Assembly (NCBI RefSeq): GCF_000685075.1
Contig: NZ_BAYD01000045.1
Location: 17,910 to 81,909, forward strand
Origin: Paraburkholderia oxyphila NBRC 105797
GTDB lineage: Bacteria; Pseudomonadota; Gammaproteobacteria; Burkholderiales; Burkholderiaceae
Direction: 5' to 3'
DNA: 64,000 nucleotides
This document shows, piece after piece, positions 32,434 to 41,090 of this stretch. The position numbers and the translations under genes were made by a program. Positions within the stretch are counted from its first letter, which is position 1; every line of letters starts with the position of its first letter. Below the pieces are notes generated by a model. That model worked only from the letters and a program-made list of their open reading frames with translations. It searched no databases and was not told the DNA's origin.

Positions 32434-33168
32434 TCATTGCCTGAGCTCCGCGACGAAGTCGTAAAAGCCGTCGCGGCAATAGGTATCGGTGAGTTCGATG
32501 GCGTGCTGGTCGCGCGAAAAACCCACGCGCGTGATCACGAGCAGCGCCGCACGCGCCTCTACGCCCATCAGCGTCGCGATTTCGCCTGTCGCGTTGACCG
32601 CGCGGAAGTGCTGGAGCGCGCGCACGACCGGCACGCCGCGCCCTTCGAGATACGCATAGAGCGAGCCGTCGATGGCGTGCGGGTCCGGCACGATGGACGC
32701 GGGCAGCGCCGAGTGCTCGACGGCCATCACGATGCCGTCCGCGCGCCGCAGGCGCCGCAGGCTCGCGACCGAGGCCCCCGGCGAGAGCCCAAGCTGCACG
32801 ATCTCCTCACGGTGTGCCGCGCGCAACTCGCGTTCCAGCCAAACCGAGTCAGGCGTGAAGCCGCGCTGCTCCATCTTTTTCGTGAAGCCGGTCAGCCGCG
32901 AGAGCGGATCTTCGACACGCGGCGTGATGAAGCTGCCGGCGCCGCGTGCGCGCCGGATCAGCCCCTGCTCGACCAGCAGCTCGATGGCCTTGCGCGCCGT
33001 GATGCGCGATACGCCGATGGCGTCGGAGAGCGTGCGCTCCGAAGGCAGCGCCTCGCCCGCCGACCACACGCCGCAATGAATGGCCGTCGCAAGATTGCGC
33101 GCCAGCTGCAGATAGAGCGGCGTGACGTTGCGCGCATCGGGCATCAGGGCAGACCAACGGGTTTCCAT
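32434..33168 (-). CDS. GntR/HutC-family regulator of the nag operon
   Basis: 244-residue repressor: N-terminal winged helix (PLYLQLARNLATAIHCGVWSAGEALPSERTLSDAIGVSRITARKAIELLVEQGLIRRARGAGSFI) and a C-terminal UTRA ligand-binding domain (LRRLRRADGIVMAVEHSALPASIVPD). Members next to nagA typically sense GlcN-6-P or GlcNAc-6-P (NagR/YvoA/DasR); that is inference here. Start at 33168 has GGAG upstream; an ATG at 33144 is also possible. It is first in the operon, so autoregulation is likely. Confidence 0.88.
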   Translation of the reverse strand: METRWSALMPDARNVTPLYLQLARNLATAIHCGVWSAGEALPSERTLSDAIGVSRITARKAIELLVEQGLIRRARGAGSFITPRVEDPLSRLTGFTKKMEQRGFTPDSVWLERELRAAHREEIVQLGLSPGASVASLRRLRRADGIVMAVEHSALPASIVPDPHAIDGSLYAYLEGRGVPVVRALQHFRAVNATGEIATLMGVEARAALLVITRVGFSRDQHAIELTDTYCRDGFYDFVAELRQ

Positions 33169-33594
33169 GGAACTCCGGCCAGCGGTTGGACAGATCGTGG
33201 GGGCTTCCGGACAAACCATCTGACACTTTCAACGTTGCCGTCGTGGTCACTGCCCGGTGCAAATTTGAGCCCATTATATAACCACAATAATACCAGTCAA
33301 CATGCGCGAGAACCGCATTTCGATCGGCATAAATACCTTATAAATCAATAGTTTATATGATTTACAAAGGCTCTCCGGGTAGCGCGACAAGTATCGGTAT
33401 TTTCCCTGGAGAGATACCTGTGGGCTCTTTTTGAGAGACCAGCAAGCCTCTCGGAGCACCAAACAGACAGACCAAAGTGATACCAAGTCAGGACCACCAG
33501 TCTGTTTCGGGGACACAACGACGACACCGCTGCGCCCTGACATCCCATATAGTGACAACTGACAAACATCAACAAATGACGACGGGGTACAAAG
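33169..33594. other. 426-bp AT-rich divergent control region
   Basis: No gene seen. The part from about 33270 to 33420 is clearly AT-richer than its surroundings. It holds the nag promoter (separate entry), several ACCA/TGGT-type elements, and an inverted repeat AAACAGAC (33461-33468) / GTCTGTTT (33500-33507) closer to the MarR gene. No strong promoter for the MarR gene was recognised. Confidence 0.6.
33273..33300 (-). promoter_or_regulatory. nag operon promoter
   Basis: On the minus strand TTGACT (33300-33295), 16-bp spacer, perfect TATAAT (33278-33273). The transcript would begin near 33266, about 98 bases before the regulator's start. The spacer contains TGGTATTATTGTGGT, a direct TGGT repeat that might be part of the GntR operator. 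Confidence 0.75.
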
Positions 33595-34032
33595 TTGTCA
33601 AACGATTCCACCATGAAACGGCGCGCCGAGGCCGTCCTGCAGTTCAATCGCTTCTATCGAAAATTTCTTGGCGAGCGACACAGCGAGCTCCCGCGCACCT
33701 CTTTTTCCTTGACCGAGATTCGCATCCTGCGCGAGCTGGAGAGCGGCCGCACGGATACCGCTGCGGCACTCGCACGCGACCTGACGCTCGACTCCGGCTA
33801 TCTGAGCCGGATCCTCACCGGATTCGAGCGTCAGCAGTTGATCTCGCGGCGCGCCTCGGAAGCCGACGCGCGCCAGACGCTCCTGAGCCTGACCGAAACG
33901 GGGCGAGCCGCTTGCGCATCGCTTGCCGCGGCGGCGATCGGCGGTGTGGTGGGCTTGCTCGCGACACTCTCGATCGCCGAGCAGGAACAGTTGATCGACG
34001 CGATGGAACTCGTGCAGAAGTTGCTGGGATGA
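33595..34032 (+). CDS. MarR-family transcriptional regulator
   Basis: 145-residue winged-helix protein. VLQFNRFYRKFLGERHSELPRTSFSLTEIRILRELESGRTDTAAALARDLTLDSGYLSRILTGFERQQLISRR is a complete MarR DNA-binding region, and the dimerisation helices follow. The sequence type resembles the N-terminal half of the MarR-GNAT fusion regulators common in Burkholderiales, but the frame ends right after the MarR part, so the acetyltransferase half is absent. Start TTG at 33595 has GGGG seven bases upstream; ATG at 33613 is the alternative. Confidence 0.78.
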   Translation: MSNDSTMKRRAEAVLQFNRFYRKFLGERHSELPRTSFSLTEIRILRELESGRTDTAAALARDLTLDSGYLSRILTGFERQQLISRRASEADARQTLLSLTETGRAACASLAAAAIGGVVGLLATLSIAEQEQLIDAMELVQKLLG

Positions 34033-34115
34033 CAGTGCCACTCCAGGCGTGGCTGTAGCGGGCCTCGCACCACGCGACACCCATCGTAGGACCTGCCCGG
34101 CCACGCTGCGGGCGC

Positions 34116-34149
34116 AAAAAAGCCGCTTACAGGAAGCGGCTTTTCTTTT
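34116..34149. terminator. Bidirectional terminator between MarR gene and metQ
   Basis: AGCCGCTT (34121-34128) pairs with AAGCGGCT (34134-34141), with an A-run before and TTTTCTTTT after. Confidence 0.88.
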
Positions 34150-34216
34150 GCTGGATCGCCAGCGGGCGCGGCTTGTTGGCCGCGCGCTGCGATCGGGAGC
34201 GCGGATTCGGCGTCGC

Positions 34217-35029
34217 TTAGAACGACGGAATCATCGAGCCCTTGAACTCGCTCTTGATGAACTGGCGCACGTCTTCCGACTGATAAGCCGCGACCAGCTT
34301 CTTCACCCACGGCTTGTCCTTGTCCTGGACGCGCACGGCGATCAGATTCGCGTACGGGCTGTGGATGTCTTCCAGCGCGATCGCGTCCTTGGTCGGCTGC
34401 AGGCCCGCTGCCAGCGCGTAGTTCGTGTTGATCACGGCGGCGTCCACGTCGCCGAGCGCGCGCGGCAGTTGCGCAGCGTCCAGTTCGACGAGCTTCACCT
34501 TCTTCGGATTGTCGGCCACGTCGAGCGGCGTCGCGTTGTTGCCGTTCGTACCCGCACCGGCGCGCAGCTTGATCACGCCCTTGTTCTGCAGGAGCAGCAG
34601 CGCGCGGTTCTCGTTCGACGGGTCGTTCGGCACCGCGACCTTCGCGCCTTGCGGCAGGTCATTCAGCGACTTGAACTTCTTCGAGTACACGCCGATCGGC
34701 GAGATGTACGTGAGGCCCGCGTTCACGAGCTTGTAGCCGCGCTGCTTGATCTGGCTGTCGAGGTACGGTCCCGTCTGGAAACTGTTGGCGTCGAGGTCGC
34801 CCGAGTCGAGTGCCGCGTTCGGCTGCACGTAGTCGTTGAATTCGATGACCTTCACGTTCAGGCCTTCGCGCTTGGCGACCTTCTGGACCACGGCCCAAAC
34901 CTGGGCGTCCGGACCGGAAACGGTACCGACCTTGATGACCTTGTCGTCGGCGTGGGCGCCGAAGCTGGCTGCGAGCGTGGTGGCGGCGACGCCGGCGAGG
35001 AGAGCTTTAATCAGATTTCTGCGCTGCAT
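34217..35029 (-). CDS. metQ: MetQ/NlpA-family methionine-type substrate-binding protein
   Basis: 270-residue periplasmic binding protein of the NlpA family, normally supplying D/L-methionine to the MetNI ABC transporter. VIKVGTVSGPDAQVWAVVQKVAKREGLNVKVIEFNDYVQPN and LDANSFQTGPYLDSQ are typical. The signal peptide (MQRRNLIKALLAGVAATTLAAS) ends in AHA-DD with no lipobox cysteine, unlike E. coli MetQ, so it should be soluble in the periplasm. No metN or metI lies next to it. ATG at 35029 gives a normal signal peptide. Confidence 0.9.
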   Translation of the reverse strand: MQRRNLIKALLAGVAATTLAASFGAHADDKVIKVGTVSGPDAQVWAVVQKVAKREGLNVKVIEFNDYVQPNAALDSGDLDANSFQTGPYLDSQIKQRGYKLVNAGLTYISPIGVYSKKFKSLNDLPQGAKVAVPNDPSNENRALLLLQNKGVIKLRAGAGTNGNNATPLDVADNPKKVKLVELDAAQLPRALGDVDAAVINTNYALAAGLQPTKDAIALEDIHSPYANLIAVRVQDKDKPWVKKLVAAYQSEDVRQFIKSEFKGSMIPSF

Positions 35030-35278
35030 GGAGAGGATGTTCCTGCTTGTTGCGTGTTTGTTACTGTCGTGTCCCGGCTGCGGCGGCATTGTGTGCCGCC
35101 CGCCTGGAGGGCACAAATGGTCTCATATGGCACTGGCCGCGCGAAATATAGAAATCGCATACGGGTATACCAGCGGGCGCCAGTGAGGGGTAGCAGCTTG
35201 GGTCGCGCCTTCGGCGGACCGCAAAGCGCCAGTGGCCTAACCCGACCGGCCTGAACGACCTGGCTGGCCCAGGCGTCC

Positions 35279-35926
35279 TCAGTCGTTCGAGGCGAGCAGG
35301 ATCTTCAGATCGTGCAGCCAGGGGGTCACGCCCTGCCCGTCGCGCGCAAAGAGGCGCAGCTTGCCGGTGGTGTCGAACACGTAGCTCGCGGCGGTGTGAT
35401 CCATCGTGTAGCTACCGGGCGTATTGCCGGGCACCTTCGCGTAGTAGACGCGGAAGTCCTTCGTGACCTGCTTGAGTTGCGCCTCGTCGGCGGGGCGCAG
35501 CGCAATGAAGGTGGGATTGAAGGCGCTCACGTACTGGCTCAGGATCTGAGCGCTGTCACGCTCAGGATCGACGCTCACGAAGAGCACCTGCACACGCTTC
35601 GCGGCATCGGGGCCCAGTTGCTGGAGCGCCTGCGAAAGCTCGGCCATGGTGGTCGGGCAGACGTCCGGGCAATGCGTGTAGCCGAAGAACAGCACGACCA
35701 CCTTGCCCTTGAAGTCGGCAAGCGAGCGCATCTTGCCGCTCGTGTCCGGCAGCGAGAAGTCCTTGCCGAACTGCGTGTTGCCGGTGATGTCGAGGTTCGA
35801 GAACGACGGCGGCTGCGGACCGCAGCCTGCGAGCATCAACGTGCCGCCGAGCGCGCCCGCTGCTGCGAGCGCAATGAGAGAGACACGCGCGGCACGCGCC
35901 GCGCGCGCGAACAGGGAGCGGGCCAT
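35279..35926 (-). CDS. SCO1/SenC-type copper chaperone lipoprotein
   Basis: 215-residue thioredoxin-fold protein that delivers copper to the CuA site of cytochrome oxidase. Signal peptide with lipobox LMLAGC (lipid Cys35), copper ligands Cys85 and Cys89 in GYTHCPDVCP and His176 in TMDHTA. It is the last gene in the ctaA-ctaB-sco run, 4 bp after ctaB, so it is surely co-transcribed. Confidence 0.95.
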   Translation of the reverse strand: MARSLFARAARAARVSLIALAAAGALGGTLMLAGCGPQPPSFSNLDITGNTQFGKDFSLPDTSGKMRSLADFKGKVVVLFFGYTHCPDVCPTTMAELSQALQQLGPDAAKRVQVLFVSVDPERDSAQILSQYVSAFNPTFIALRPADEAQLKQVTKDFRVYYAKVPGNTPGSYTMDHTAASYVFDTTGKLRLFARDGQGVTPWLHDLKILLASND

Positions 35927-35930
35927 ACCG

Positions 35931-36845
35931 TTACATCCCGATGAGCGCGTGCACGTAATGATCGACGAGCAGCGCGGCGAACAGCACCGAGAGGTAAACG
36001 ATCGAATAGCGGAAAGTCTTGCGTGCGAGCGCGTCCGAATACTCGAGGTAGATCTTCCACGCGTAGGCGAGGAACACCGCGCCGAGCAGGACCGCCGCGA
36101 CGAGATACAGCATGCCGCTCATGCCCGAGATATAGGGCATCAGCGTGACCGCGAACAGGATCACGGTATAGAGCAGGATGTGCAGGCGCGTGTACTTCTC
36201 GCCGTGCGTGTTGGGCAGCATCGGCAGGCCGGCGTTTTCGTAGTCTTTGCGGCGATAGAGCGCGAGCGACCAGAAGTGCGGCGGCGTCCACACGAAGATG
36301 ATGAGCACCAGAATCCAGGCGTCGCCGGGCACGTGGCCCGTGACGGCGGCCCAGCCGAGCGCCGGCGGCATTGCGCCCGAGGCGCCGCCGATCACGATGT
36401 TCTGGGGTGTGGCGGGCTTGAGCAGCAGCGTGTAGATGATCGCGTAGCCGATGAAGGTCGCGAACGTGAGCCACATGGTGAGCGGGTTGGTGAACGTGTA
36501 GAGCGTCCACATGCCGATGCCGCCGATCAGCGCGGAGAACAGCAGGATCTGCACGCTGGTGATCTCGCCGCGCGCCGAAGGACGCCAGGCCGTGCGACGC
36601 ATGCGCGCATCCACCTTCTGCTCGACGAGGCAGTTGATCGCGAAGGCTGCGCCGGACGTCAGCCAGATGCCGACGGTGCCGCCGACCAGCTGTTTCCAGG
36701 GCACCATGCCCGGCACGGCGAGGAACATGCCGATGACCGCGCAAAACACGGCCAATTGAGTGACGCGGGGCTTCGTGAGCGCGAGATACTGCGAAATCCG
36801 GCTGCCGGGCCTGCCAGGATTTTGGGAGAGGGTTGTACTTTCCAT
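35931..36845 (-). CDS. ctaB: Protoheme IX farnesyltransferase (heme O synthase)
   Basis: 304-residue UbiA-family membrane enzyme adding a farnesyl group to heme b to give heme O. LTKPRVTQLAVFCAVIGMFLA, NCLVEQKVDARMRRTAWRP (Asp-rich motif DxxMxRT) and FVWTPPHFWSLALYR (second motif) are intact, with about eight helices. ATG at 36845 gives the typical MESTTLSQ start; a GTG at 36860 overlapping the ctaA stop as GTGA is a possible coupled start. Confidence 0.94.
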   Translation of the reverse strand: MESTTLSQNPGRPGSRISQYLALTKPRVTQLAVFCAVIGMFLAVPGMVPWKQLVGGTVGIWLTSGAAFAINCLVEQKVDARMRRTAWRPSARGEITSVQILLFSALIGGIGMWTLYTFTNPLTMWLTFATFIGYAIIYTLLLKPATPQNIVIGGASGAMPPALGWAAVTGHVPGDAWILVLIIFVWTPPHFWSLALYRRKDYENAGLPMLPNTHGEKYTRLHILLYTVILFAVTLMPYISGMSGMLYLVAAVLLGAVFLAYAWKIYLEYSDALARKTFRYSIVYLSVLFAALLVDHYVHALIGM

Positions 36846-36856
36846 AGGGGGCGGGA

Positions 36857-37966
36857 TCACACCGCAGCGGTATCGCGCGCAGGGAGGACGGCGCGGCCGG
36901 GGCGGCTACAAGCAATTCGAAAGTTTAGCACGACGACCAGAAGCAACAGGATCGCCGCGCCACCGTTGTGCGCAACTGCCACAGGCAGCGGCCACTGCAG
37001 CACGATGTTCGATAGTCCGGTCAAAAACTGGATCGCGATCACGATCAGGACCCAGTTAGCGGGGCGCCGCAGTGAAGCGTAGCGGCGCAACTTGAGGGCG
37101 AACCATACCAGATATGCGATCACGGCGAACGCGAACGTGCGGTGCGTCCAATGGATTGCAACGAGTGCGTCCTGGGTGATCACATCGCCGTTGCCGTCCA
37201 TGCCGAGCGCGCGCCAGAGGTGGAAGCCGTGGTGGAAGTCCATCGGCGGGATCCACGCGCCGTTGCAAGTCGGGAAGTCCGTACAGGCGAGCACCGCGTA
37301 GTTCGTGCTCACCCAGCCGCCCAGCGCGATCTGCACGACCAGCAGCACGAGCGCCGCCAGCGCGGCCACGCGCCAGCGCGCGGCGTCAGGCTCGAACGTG
37401 GGCAGCGGCGTCATGCGCGCGGCGAGCCACGCGAGCGCGCCTAGCAGCGTCAGGCCAAGCATCAGGTGCGTGGTGACGATGATGGGCTGCAGCTTCATCG
37501 TGACCGTCCATGCACCGAACACGCCCTGCACGACGATCAGGCCGAGCAGCGCCGTGGGCCACCACGGCGAGACGTGCAGCGGCATGCGCTTGATGCGCGC
37601 GCGCCAGGCGATGGCCGTCTGCGCGATGATCAGGACACCGATGGCCATCGCGAAATAGCGGTGAATCATCTCGATCCACGCCTTCGTCATGCTCACGGGC
37701 CCGCTCGGCATTGCGAGATGCGCGGCCGCGATCTGCGCATGCGCGATGAACGGCGACGACGTCCCATAGCAGCCCGGCCAATCGGGGCAGCCGAGGCCCG
37801 AATCGGTGAGGCGCGTGAAGCCGCCGAACATCACGAGGTCGAGCGTCATGAAGGTCGTGAGCCACACGAGCTTGCGGAACTTGTCGTCGTCGGCCTTCAC
37901 CCAGACCCACGACAGCGGCAGCAACGCGATGCACAGGCCGATCAGGCCCAGCTCCAGGATAAACAT
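36857..37966 (-). CDS. ctaA: Heme A synthase (COX15/CtaA)
   Basis: 369-residue membrane enzyme oxidising the heme O methyl group to heme A. The conserved FGGFTRLTDSGLGCPDWPGCYG, EMIHRYFAMAIG, THLMLGLTLL, WVSTNYAVLACTDFPTCNG and IHWTHRTFAF supply the heme-ligand histidines and paired cysteines of the proteobacterial type. It lies directly before ctaB in the assembly cluster. Confidence 0.95.
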   Translation of the reverse strand: MFILELGLIGLCIALLPLSWVWVKADDDKFRKLVWLTTFMTLDLVMFGGFTRLTDSGLGCPDWPGCYGTSSPFIAHAQIAAAHLAMPSGPVSMTKAWIEMIHRYFAMAIGVLIIAQTAIAWRARIKRMPLHVSPWWPTALLGLIVVQGVFGAWTVTMKLQPIIVTTHLMLGLTLLGALAWLAARMTPLPTFEPDAARWRVAALAALVLLVVQIALGGWVSTNYAVLACTDFPTCNGAWIPPMDFHHGFHLWRALGMDGNGDVITQDALVAIHWTHRTFAFAVIAYLVWFALKLRRYASLRRPANWVLIVIAIQFLTGLSNIVLQWPLPVAVAHNGGAAILLLLVVVLNFRIACSRPGRAVLPARDTAAV

Positions 37967-38004
37967 CTCTCGTACTCTTTTCTGTCAGACTCGCGCTGCG
38001 CACC

Positions 38005-38718
38005 TTAACCGATACGCGACCACTTGAGGAGTTTGGTCACGTCTTCTTTGATCCTGGACGGATCTGGCTGCGTCGGAAACCGCATCATCAGGTTGCCGTT
38101 GGGATCGACCATGTAGATGTGATCGGTGTCCTTCGTCGTGTTGGTGGCGGGCAGCCAGGCGGCCACCGAGGCCGGATCGGCGCGCAGCATGCGCGTATCC
38201 GGATAGGCGGTCTTCAAGGCGGCCGGCACGCTGGCATCGTCGGTGCGCAGCCAGACCATGACGATGCGCTCGCGCTCCTGGCCTTGCGTCGCGCGCACCT
38301 GGCGCATGAAGTAGAGCTTCTTCGCACAGGCCTCGTCGCACGCACCGCCGTCCACCGAGATCATGAGCCAGCGGCCCTTGAGCGAGGCAAGCGGGACTTC
38401 GCGGCCATCGTCGCCGGTCACCATCAGCGCGGACGGAATCGTGCGCTGCGGCTCGATCAGCGTGCCGTAGCTCGTCGTGCCGCCCTTCGGCTTGATCACG
38501 TAGTACGTGAAATAGGAGATCGCGATCGGCGCGGCGCACATCAGCGCGATCAGCAGCAACATCCAGCGGCCGCGCTGCCATGAGCCCTTCGGTGGCGCGC
38601 CGTTCCGGGGCGCGCCCTTCGGCACGGCGCCCTGCGGCTGTGCGCTCCGGGTCGTGGCGCCCTTCTGCAGCGTTGCGCTGCGCGAAACCTGCGATGAATC
38701 GGGAGAATGCGTCGACAC
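38005..38718 (-). CDS. Membrane-anchored SCO-like protein
   Basis: 237-residue protein with a basic, Gly/Pro-rich cytoplasmic N terminus, one membrane helix (about 52-74) and a periplasmic thioredoxin-like domain. It keeps Cys127 and Cys131 in GGACDEACAKKLYFMRQ and His200 in DTDHIYMVDPNGN, spaced like the SCO copper ligands. It lies among the cox assembly genes, so a redox or copper role in CuA assembly is likely but not proven. Start is GTG at 38718 with GAGG upstream; an ATG start would lie far outside. Confidence 0.8.
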   Translation of the reverse strand: MSTHSPDSSQVSRSATLQKGATTRSAQPQGAVPKGAPRNGAPPKGSWQRGRWMLLLIALMCAAPIAISYFTYYVIKPKGGTTSYGTLIEPQRTIPSALMVTGDDGREVPLASLKGRWLMISVDGGACDEACAKKLYFMRQVRATQGQERERIVMVWLRTDDASVPAALKTAYPDTRMLRADPASVAAWLPATNTTKDTDHIYMVDPNGNLMMRFPTQPDPSRIKEDVTKLLKWSRIG

Positions 38719-38831
38719 TGCTTGAACCTCGTTTCTGTCGCTTCCAGTTATCCATGCGCTGCCATGTCGCAGCGAATCCTTGCGCCTGATGAACCGCCCG
38801 GCGGCGCGATCGGCCAGAAGCTCATCGATCG

Positions 38832-39590
38832 TCAGGCGTCCTTCGTGCTGTGCGCCGGCTCCTGCCCACGCCCTCCGCTGCGCCCTTTTGTCGCAGCCCG
38901 GCGGGCCGCGTAGAGGCCGAATCCGAGCGCCGCGGCCGCCATGCCCCACCACTGGAGCATGTAGCCGTAGTTGCGTTCGACGTCCGCGACCGGCACGGGC
39001 CAGTCGCGCACGAGGCCGTCCTTGAAGGCCGGCAAGAAGCCCGTTTGCTGGATCACGAAGGGCTGCAGCGGCAGCCCGGTTTCCGCCGCGTAGGAAGCGA
39101 CGCCGAGATTCTGCCGTATCTTCTGATGCGCTGCAGAGCCGCCCGCACCCAGCTCGAAGGCACGCGAGGCGTCCGCGCGCGCAATGCCCTCCACTTCGAC
39201 CGGCCCCGTGGGTGTCAGATAGGGCGCGATCCGCTCCCGGTCCTCGATGTTGCGCGGCAGCCAGCCGCGGTTCACGAGCACGTAGCCGCCGCCTTCCAGT
39301 TTAAGCGGCATCACCACGTAAAAGCCTGGCTGGTCGTTATAGGGACGATTGTCGAGATACACCACGCGCTCGGGCATGAACGTGCCTTGCGCCCGCACGC
39401 GATGAAACTCGATGTCCTTGAGCGCGACCGGCGCGGCGCCCACCGGCTGCGGGTTCGCGTTTTCGTAGCGCGTGATCTGCGCCTGCAGCGCTTCCTTTTG
39501 ATGGGCGCGATCGCGTTGCCAGAAGCCGAGGCGTATGGTCACGGCCATCACGACCAGGATGAGCAGCGCGGGAACGAGCCGGATCTTCAT
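38832..39590 (-). CDS. SURF1-family cytochrome oxidase biogenesis protein
   Basis: 252-residue inner-membrane protein with a helix at each end and a periplasmic domain between; SURF1/Shy1 aids heme a insertion into subunit I. FWQRDRAHQKEALQAQI, VYLDNRPYNDQPGFYVVMPLKL, VLVNRGWLPRN and NYGYMLQWWGMAAAALGF follow the family. ATG at 39590 begins the first helix. It is divergent from the small twin-helix gene at 39696. Confidence 0.93.
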   Translation of the reverse strand: MKIRLVPALLILVVMAVTIRLGFWQRDRAHQKEALQAQITRYENANPQPVGAAPVALKDIEFHRVRAQGTFMPERVVYLDNRPYNDQPGFYVVMPLKLEGGGYVLVNRGWLPRNIEDRERIAPYLTPTGPVEVEGIARADASRAFELGAGGSAAHQKIRQNLGVASYAAETGLPLQPFVIQQTGFLPAFKDGLVRDWPVPVADVERNYGYMLQWWGMAAAALGFGLYAARRAATKGRSGGRGQEPAHSTKDA

Positions 39591-39695
39591 TGGGCCCATC
39601 CGATGCGGCGCATTCGAATGACCGAACCCCGTGCCAGGGAGCACGGTGCGATAATGAGACAGGCGTTTTCAGGCGTGCCAACTTCCGTGAACTTC

Positions 39696-39905
39696 ATGCA
39701 CATACTTGTCCCCATTGCGTTTGCGCTGATCATCACGAGCATGATCTCGGCGCTCTACTTCATGATGCACGACCGGGGCCGCACCAAGCGGATGGTCTGG
39801 TCGCTCGCGACACGCGTCGGGCTGTCCATCTCGCTGTTCCTCTTCATCCTCTTTGCGCACTGGATGGGCTGGATCCAGTCCACCGGGATTCCTTACGGCC
39901 GCTGA
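39696..39905 (+). CDS. Twin transmembrane protein (DUF2909-like)
   Basis: 69-residue protein with two helices (ILVPIAFALIITSMISALYFMM and VGLSISLFLFILFAHWMGWI) joined by a basic loop HDRGRTKRM. The WMGWIQSTGIPYGR end is characteristic of a small family found within betaproteobacterial cox clusters. Function unknown. It is the only gene in the cluster on the plus strand, pointing at ctaE. ATG at 39696 or GTG at 39687. Confidence 0.85.
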   Translation: MHILVPIAFALIITSMISALYFMMHDRGRTKRMVWSLATRVGLSISLFLFILFAHWMGWIQSTGIPYGR

Positions 39906-39993
39906 GCGCGGCGCCCGCACTCGCGCCTCCCGGCGCTCTGGCCTTCGCAACATCGCCGGGCCGTTTCGCCCCCCTGCATCGTCCAATCCCGCA

Positions 39994-40042
39994 AAAGCCA
40001 AGGCGCCGCGCCGACAATGTCGGAGCGGCGCCCTGGTTTTTA
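39994..40042. terminator. Bidirectional terminator between twin-TM gene and ctaE
   Basis: GGCGCCGC (40002-40009) pairs with GCGGCGCC (40025-40032), with outer CCA/TGG pairs and a T-run from 40037; an inner CCGACA/TGTCGG pairing extends the hairpin. Confidence 0.8.
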
Positions 40043-40103
40043 TTGTGCCCGCTGCGCAGCGGTGATCGCGCGCCGCGCGAATGGCTGGCGCTTTACGGCC
40101 GCT

Positions 40104-40961
40104 TTACAGCCAGTACACGACCACGTAGAGGCCGAGCCAGACCACGTCCACGAAGTGCCAGTACCATGCGGCGCCTTCGAATGCGAAGTGGTGCTCCGCC
40201 GTGAAGTGGCCGCGAATCAGCCGGACCATCACCACGGTGAGCATCGTGCCGCCGAGGAACACGTGGAAGCCGTGGAAGCCCGTGAGCAGGAAGAACGTTG
40301 AACCGTAGATGCCCGAAGCCAGCGTGAGATTCAGTTCGTTGTACGCGTGAATGTACTCGAAGGCCTGCAGGCACAGGAAGCACAGGCCCAGCACGATCGT
40401 CCCCGCGAGCCACGCGATGGCCTTTTTGCGGTGATCGTCGCGCAGTGCGTGGTGGGCGACCGTGAGCGTCGCGCCCGAGGAAAGCAGCAGCGCCGTGTTG
40501 ATGGTCGGCACGGGCCAGGGCGTCATCGAGCGAAAGTGCGAGACGAGCTCCGCCGGGCCGCGGTTCGGCCACACCGCCGTGAAGTCCGGCCAGATCAGCT
40601 TGTAGTCGAGGCTGCCGAGCTGATGCAGTGCGATTTCACGCGCGTAGAAGAGCGCACCGAAGAACGCGCCGAAGAACATCACTTCGGAGAAGATGAACCA
40701 GCTCATGCTCCAGCGATACGACGAGTCGACGCGCTTGCCATACATGCCGCCTTCCGATTCGGAGATGGCGTCGCCGAACCAGTGCCAGAGCGTGAAGAGC
40801 AGCCACAGCAGACCCGCGGCCACGCCGATCGGCCCCCACGATTCGCCGTTGATCCACGAGGCGAGCGACGAGAGCATGACCAGCAGCCCAATGGACGCAC
40901 TGATCGGATGCCGCGACGGGTGCGGAATGAAGTAGTACGGGCTATCGTTTTGGCCGCTCAT
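40104..40961 (-). CDS. ctaE: Cytochrome c oxidase subunit III
   Basis: 285-residue membrane subunit of the aa3 oxidase. YYFIPHPSRHPISASIGLL, SMSWFIFSEVMFFGAFFGALFYAR, ATLTVAHHAL, GSTFFLLTGFHGFHVFLGG and the C-terminal YWHFVDVVWLGLYVVVYWL are the family signature. It is the last of the ctaC-D-small-G-DUF2970-E run. Confidence 0.96.
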   Translation of the reverse strand: MSGQNDSPYYFIPHPSRHPISASIGLLVMLSSLASWINGESWGPIGVAAGLLWLLFTLWHWFGDAISESEGGMYGKRVDSSYRWSMSWFIFSEVMFFGAFFGALFYAREIALHQLGSLDYKLIWPDFTAVWPNRGPAELVSHFRSMTPWPVPTINTALLLSSGATLTVAHHALRDDHRKKAIAWLAGTIVLGLCFLCLQAFEYIHAYNELNLTLASGIYGSTFFLLTGFHGFHVFLGGTMLTVVMVRLIRGHFTAEHHFAFEGAAWYWHFVDVVWLGLYVVVYWL

Positions 40962-41090
40962 GCCTGATTCTCCAATTTCCAGTTGCTCCGGACAGTGCCG
41001 GCTTTTGCCGACTTCTGCCGGCGGTCTGTCTTCGTTATTCGTTCTGTGTTCCCGGGCGCGAGAGCAAGCGTCCTCATCGCTGCGTCCGGC

